From Leptospiraceae bacterium (GTDB taxonomy: Bacteria; Spirochaetota; Leptospiria; Leptospirales; Leptospiraceae), in assembly GCA_027485405.1 (NCBI GenBank), contig JAIXRB010000030.1, positions 1-9,161 of the forward strand: a stretch of DNA of 9,161 nucleotides. Reading direction: 5' to 3'. A program made the position numbers and the translations under genes. Position 1 is the stretch's first letter. Each line of letters opens with the position of its first letter. The notes under the pieces are model-generated. The model was not told where the DNA came from. It ran no database searches and was given only the letters and a program-made list of their open reading frames with translations. This document shows, one piece after another, positions 6,028 through 9,161 of this stretch.

Positions 6028-7487
6028 TCTGGAATTAAGTCTTCCGGCTGAATCAAAAGAACTCCATTTCCCAATTGCTTTTGTAGCTCTTTGGGTCCTA
6101 CAATGATGGTTCTCATTTCTTCCGGACGAAAGTAGGTTTCTCCAACTCTTTTCAAATCCGAAAGGGTCACCTTAGTGATATTGGATTGGAAGTTTTCTAA
6201 GTAATTAGGTGGCATTTTATGTTCTGTAAATCTAAGATCATTTTGCAAAATCCGCCTAGTGTCTGTAAAAAGAAAAACAAACTGGTTGTTGATAGCGTTT
6301 TTAGCTCTTTCCAATTCGGCTTCTTGGATCGTCTTAATGAATTTAGGATTGTTGAACTCTTTCATAAGATCTAAAACTTCGCGAACGGTAGAAACTTTTG
6401 TCATGGAGTAGAATTGAATGATCCCATAATTTTCCTGAAAATCCGCACCACTTCCCGCTGAATAGGCAAGACCACGGTTGTTTCTTATCTCCCGCATATA
6501 GTACGAATTGAACCCTCCGCCACCAATGATATAATTGAGCAACTGAAGTGCATAGAAATCGGGATGATTGTGCTCAGGCAAAGTTCCTACTTGCAACAAG
6601 AAAGCTTGGGTTGCTTCTCTTTCCACGAGCAAGGTTTGGCTCTTTAATTTTTTCAAACGATCTTTTATAGATAAACTTGTGATTCGCTCTTTGGTCGGAG
6701 AAGTAGAATCTATCTTAGGATTTTTTTGCCACTCGGGAAACTTTTCGTTCCAAATGGAAGCATTTGAATCTCCTGACAAAAGTAAGACCTTCTTCTCGGC
6801 TCCCAGAATTTTGGTTAAGAACCTTTGGATGTTTTCGATTTTTAGTTTTTCTAAGCGCGAAATCTGCGGGCTAGTCCCTAAAATCGTTCCACCAAACAAA
6901 ACTTCTTTGCTTTTTCGTGATCCAATGGAATTTGGATTGTCGTTTCTTCTACTCAGTTCTTCTTTGATTTTGGATCTCATGGTTTCCAGAATCTCGGGAT
7001 CCAAATTAGGTTCTTTCCAGAAGCTTTCGAGTATAGGATAGATTTCAGATTCTTTTTCTTTTAAATAACTAAAGGCAATGATGGATTTTTCGTATTCGAT
7101 GGATAAAGAAAAAGTTGCCCCTCTATCTTCAAAGAAGGTTAAAAACTTTTCTTTCGGGAAAGGTTTGGAACCCGAAAACTCCCAGGTATCTTCCAGTAAC
7201 CTAGCGACTTCAATTGGCTCTTCTCCCACGTCTTTTTTGCCCGCATAGATATGTATCTCTCCGTACACGATAGGTAGCTCTGGGTTTTCCAATGAATGCA
7301 AAAAAAGCCCTGGAGCCACAGTTCGTTTTTCAATTTTGGGTAGTTTGAATTCAAAGGGTGGGACTTTTATATCGGTAACAAAGTCGCCCATCTCCCGAGC
7401 ATAGAGCTGGAAAATTCCAAAGAAAAGACCAAGGCTAACGAGAGTTGCAATTCTTTGCATAAGATTTAGTTTCATTTTGCTTTGCAT
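6024..7487 (-). CDS. Exported M16 peptidase homologue, catalytic motif lost (RLLED), substrate-binding subunit
   Basis: A 487-residue two-lobed M16 protein. At the position of the HxxEH zinc motif it reads ARLLEDTWEFSGS (95-107): both His are replaced (R96, D100) and only the Glu remains (E99), so it should not bind catalytic zinc. The C-terminal lobe keeps a well-formed Arg/Tyr motif, GGGGFNSYYMREIR then NNRGLAYSAG (R338, Y342), which in MPP-like heterodimers helps bind substrate. The N-terminus (about 10-30, ending QLYA) is a signal peptide, so the protein is periplasmic or membrane-attached. The start at 7487 lies one base after the upstream M16 stop; AGGA is 11 nt before it, and in-frame ATGs at 7475 and 7460 are alternatives that also keep the signal peptide. 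It almost certainly pairs with the active M16 encoded just upstream. The 3' end overlaps tRNase Z by 4 bp. Confidence 0.9.
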   Translation of the reverse strand: MQSKMKLNLMQRIATLVSLGLFFGIFQLYAREMGDFVTDIKVPPFEFKLPKIEKRTVAPGLFLHSLENPELPIVYGEIHIYAGKKDVGEEPIEVARLLEDTWEFSGSKPFPKEKFLTFFEDRGATFSLSIEYEKSIIAFSYLKEKESEIYPILESFWKEPNLDPEILETMRSKIKEELSRRNDNPNSIGSRKSKEVLFGGTILGTSPQISRLEKLKIENIQRFLTKILGAEKKVLLLSGDSNASIWNEKFPEWQKNPKIDSTSPTKERITSLSIKDRLKKLKSQTLLVEREATQAFLLQVGTLPEHNHPDFYALQLLNYIIGGGGFNSYYMREIRNNRGLAYSAGSGADFQENYGIIQFYSMTKVSTVREVLDLMKEFNNPKFIKTIQEAELERAKNAINNQFVFLFTDTRRILQNDLRFTEHKMPPNYLENFQSNITKVTLSDLKRVGETYFRPEEMRTIIVGPKELQKQLGNGVLLIQPEDLIPE

Positions 7488-7488
7488 T

Positions 7489-9033
7489 TTACTTGGATTC
7501 CTTTTTTCTGCTATCTTCCAAAACTCCGACTGTTACTTTTTCTTTTGTCAGGTATTGCCCAACAATTCTTTGAAGATCAGCACTTGTGATTTCTTGGATC
7601 GTGTCGTATTGCCTAAAGATCTCTAGCCAGTTTTCATATAACAACTCATAATAACTCAATAGATCGGCAAGGGTTGCATTGTCATCCATCGTCCGAAAAA
7701 AGTCTGCTATCATCTGGTTTTTGACTTTTTGCAATTCTTCTGGGGATACTCCATTTTTCTTGATGTTCTCAAGTTCTTCCCAAACTTCTTTTTCTATTTC
7801 ATCAGGTCGTTTGCCTGCTTGCTGTTTAAAAAACATTGTAAACAAATTGGAATATCTCTCTCCAGGATACCCATTTGCTGAAGCTACCGATAGACTTAGT
7901 TTCTTGTCCAAAACCAATTTCTTATGCAAACGGGAAGAAGTCCCATGAGTTAGAACATTGGAAAGAACGTCAAAGGCGGCATTGTCTCTATGAGGAGCTG
8001 GAGGTTTTAGCCAACCCATTAACATTTGTGGGCTAGATGGGTGAATCACAGTAACCCTTTTCTCACCTAGGAACTGTTTTTCCTCCACTTTCAAAGTTCT
8101 TCTCTTCTTTCCTGGTTTTAAATCAGAAAAGTAACTGCGAATCACAGCCTCTGTCTCATCAAAATCAAGGCTTCCCACAATGCTAATGACCATATTGTCT
8201 GGAGTGTAATGATTCTTGAAAAATTGATATGTTTCGTCTATTCGCAAAAAAGGCAATGCCTTCGCATATCCAATGACAGGCTTTCGGTAGGGGTGACTTT
8301 CTAAAGCAACAGCAAAAAATCTTTCTCGCAAAGCCCCTGAACCACTATCATCAGTTCGCATTCGTCTTTCTTCGATGATCACATCACGTTCCGTATAATA
8401 CTCTCGTAGTACGGGAGATCTAAGTCGATCCGATTCAATTTTAGCCCAAATCTCCAACCGATTTTTTGGAAGTTGGATTTGGTAGTTGGTAACGTCTTGG
8501 GAAGTATAGGCATTGAATCCCACCTCCCCATTCTGCTCATAAATATAAGAGTCTTCGTTTTTTAAAATGTAAGGATCTTGCCACTCAATTAAGTTCTTTA
8601 GAATTTTTCCATGTTTTGCGATAGCTTCTTCTAGTTCCTGTGGAATGGAAGCCCCTCTCTCTTCTAAGTCTCTTTTTTTTTTTTTTTTCTCGTCTAAACG
8701 ATTGCCTGTAACCTCAATTTGTTTCTGGATAATGCCTTCTTTTGAAAAATCGGAAGTGCCTACATTTGCCGTACCTTTAAAAAGCATGTGCTCGAGTAGA
8801 TGTGCTGTTCCACCGGTTTCTGGAGTTTCGTCTACGGCACCTACTTTGAATTTGATGTAAAGAGCCAAAGTCGGCGAAAGTTCACGCTTCATCATCAGAA
8901 GAGTGAGACCGTTTTCAAAGGTTACTTTCTTGATTTTCTGTCGAAACTCTTCTTCGCTTTTTTGGAAGAGATTGGGGACGGCTAAAAGAGAAGTGGAAAT
9001 AAAAATAAGGAAGGTGAATGTTGACTTATGCAT
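7489..9033 (-). CDS. Exported M16 zinc metallopeptidase, catalytic subunit
   Basis: A 514-residue peptidase of the insulinase/MPP family. The inverted zinc motif is intact: GGTAHLLEHMLFKGT with H78, E81 and H82, and the distal ligand is E222 in TERDVIIEE. The block GFNAYTSQDVTNYQI (172-186) is typical. H82 and E222 are 140 residues apart instead of the usual 77 or so, because of a charged helical insertion (about 97-165) that contains K116-K120, encoded by an A16 run. In the C-terminal lobe the Arg/Tyr motif is degenerate (LVLDKKLSLS: K377, L381), the reverse of its partner. Residues 1-18 (MHKSTFTFLIFISTSLLA) form a signal peptide. The start is the ATG at 9033; no close Shine-Dalgarno is seen (AGGA is about 15 nt upstream). 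It heads the operon. Likely job: endoproteolysis of peptides or processing of exported proteins in the envelope. Confidence 0.93.
   Translation of the reverse strand: MHKSTFTFLIFISTSLLAVPNLFQKSEEEFRQKIKKVTFENGLTLLMMKRELSPTLALYIKFKVGAVDETPETGGTAHLLEHMLFKGTANVGTSDFSKEGIIQKQIEVTGNRLDEKKKKKRDLEERGASIPQELEEAIAKHGKILKNLIEWQDPYILKNEDSYIYEQNGEVGFNAYTSQDVTNYQIQLPKNRLEIWAKIESDRLRSPVLREYYTERDVIIEERRMRTDDSGSGALRERFFAVALESHPYRKPVIGYAKALPFLRIDETYQFFKNHYTPDNMVISIVGSLDFDETEAVIRSYFSDLKPGKKRRTLKVEEKQFLGEKRVTVIHPSSPQMLMGWLKPPAPHRDNAAFDVLSNVLTHGTSSRLHKKLVLDKKLSLSVASANGYPGERYSNLFTMFFKQQAGKRPDEIEKEVWEELENIKKNGVSPEELQKVKNQMIADFFRTMDDNATLADLLSYYELLYENWLEIFRQYDTIQEITSADLQRIVGQYLTKEKVTVGVLEDSRKKESK
8673..8688 (-). repeat. 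A16 homopolymer inside the catalytic M16 gene
   Basis: Sixteen consecutive T on the plus strand (A on the coding strand) encode K116-K120 and the first base of R121. Losing one A gives a TAG two codons after the run (122-residue product). Gaining one A gives a TGA after 149 residues. Both products would contain HxxEH but lack the third zinc ligand, so they would be inactive. The run is long enough to slip during replication or transcription. Confidence 0.95.
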
Positions 9034-9035
9034 AA
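9026..9035. other. Palindrome TTATGCATAA containing start codons on both strands
   Basis: A perfect 10-bp palindrome. Its ATGCAT core gives an ATG on the plus strand (9028-9030) and the M16 ATG on the minus strand (9033-9031), so both divergent genes could begin with Met-His-Lys from the same site. If the plus-strand gene instead starts at a TTG (9055 or 9058), the symmetry is coincidental. Confidence 0.5.
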
Positions 9036-9161
9036 ACGGGTAAGGCTATCCTATTTGTTGAAAAGGGGAAGTAAATCTCTAATTTTACTTTTTACTCTCT
9101 CTTGTTTGACGCCTGCCGACCGTACTTTCCGTGAAAAAGCCCTAATGAACGAGACCGATAC
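9028..9161 (+). CDS. N-terminal fragment of a putative lipoprotein (runs off the right edge)
   Basis: The frame is open from the ATG at 9028 to the window end, with 44 complete codons. It begins with a basic region (MHKRVRLSYLLKRGSKS) and a hydrophobic core (LILLF), then TLSC with C26 as the possible lipidated cysteine, then LTPADRTFREKALMNETD. That is the layout of a signal peptidase II substrate in a spirochaete. Two TTG codons (9055, 9058) are alternative starts; AAGG at 9042-9045 lies 9 nt before the first, and either would leave a shorter, equally good signal peptide. An ATG start would overlap the start of the divergent M16 gene. Too little is visible to assign a family. Confidence 0.55.
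   Translation, partial: MHKRVRLSYLLKRGSKSLILLFTLSCLTPADRTFREKALMNETD
9082..9087 (-). promoter_or_regulatory. Weak candidate -10 for the M16-to-amidase operon
   Basis: The minus strand has TAAAAT (5 of 6 matches to TATAAT), which would start transcription around 9075 and leave a leader of about 40 nt before the M16 ATG. No good -35 accompanies it. Any operon promoter must lie inside the divergent lipoprotein frame, since the two genes leave no intergenic space. Confidence 0.25.

Overview
The window reads as chromosomal DNA from a spirochaete, most likely Leptospira or a close relative. This is inferred from the moderately AT-rich coding style, several exported or lipidated envelope proteins, a tRNA without an encoded CCA end, and the families present. 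No single marker gene proves it.

Left part (1-1072, minus strand). One long gene starts at a TTG codon at 1072 behind a near-perfect Shine-Dalgarno and stays open to the left edge. It encodes a membrane-anchored, proline- and charge-rich protein with a short TPR-like helical stretch. Where it leaves the window it consists of an 18-bp tandem repeat coding for the hexapeptide GGMPSS.

Plus-strand island (1110-1643). A small PaaI-type hotdog thioesterase, probably translated from a leaderless mRNA, is followed after 10 bp by a class II tRNA-Leu with anticodon CAA.

Main part (1553-9033, minus strand). Seven closely packed genes look like one operon. In transcription order they are: an exported M16 zinc peptidase with HLLEH; an exported M16 homologue in which that motif has become RLLED; a tRNase Z of the short plant-like type; a class I SAM-dependent O-methyltransferase; an unrecognised exported helical protein; an exported N-acetylmuramoyl-L-alanine amidase with a large Trp-rich insertion; and an unrecognised 278-residue protein. 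Gaps range from 62 bp to overlaps, including two 4-bp ATGA overlaps. The last gene's reading frame runs antisense through the whole tRNA-Leu before stopping.

Right edge (9028-9161, plus strand). The beginning of a divergent putative lipoprotein gene.

How it fits together. The two M16 proteins have complementary active-site defects and should form a heterodimeric envelope peptidase. The amidase and the exported helical protein also point to the envelope, while tRNase Z and the methyltransferase are cytoplasmic. The strongest unusual signals are an A16 homopolymer inside the catalytic M16 gene, the GGMPSS minisatellite, the tRNA nested antisense in a coding 3' end, the predicted leaderless thioesterase, and the enlarged amidase.
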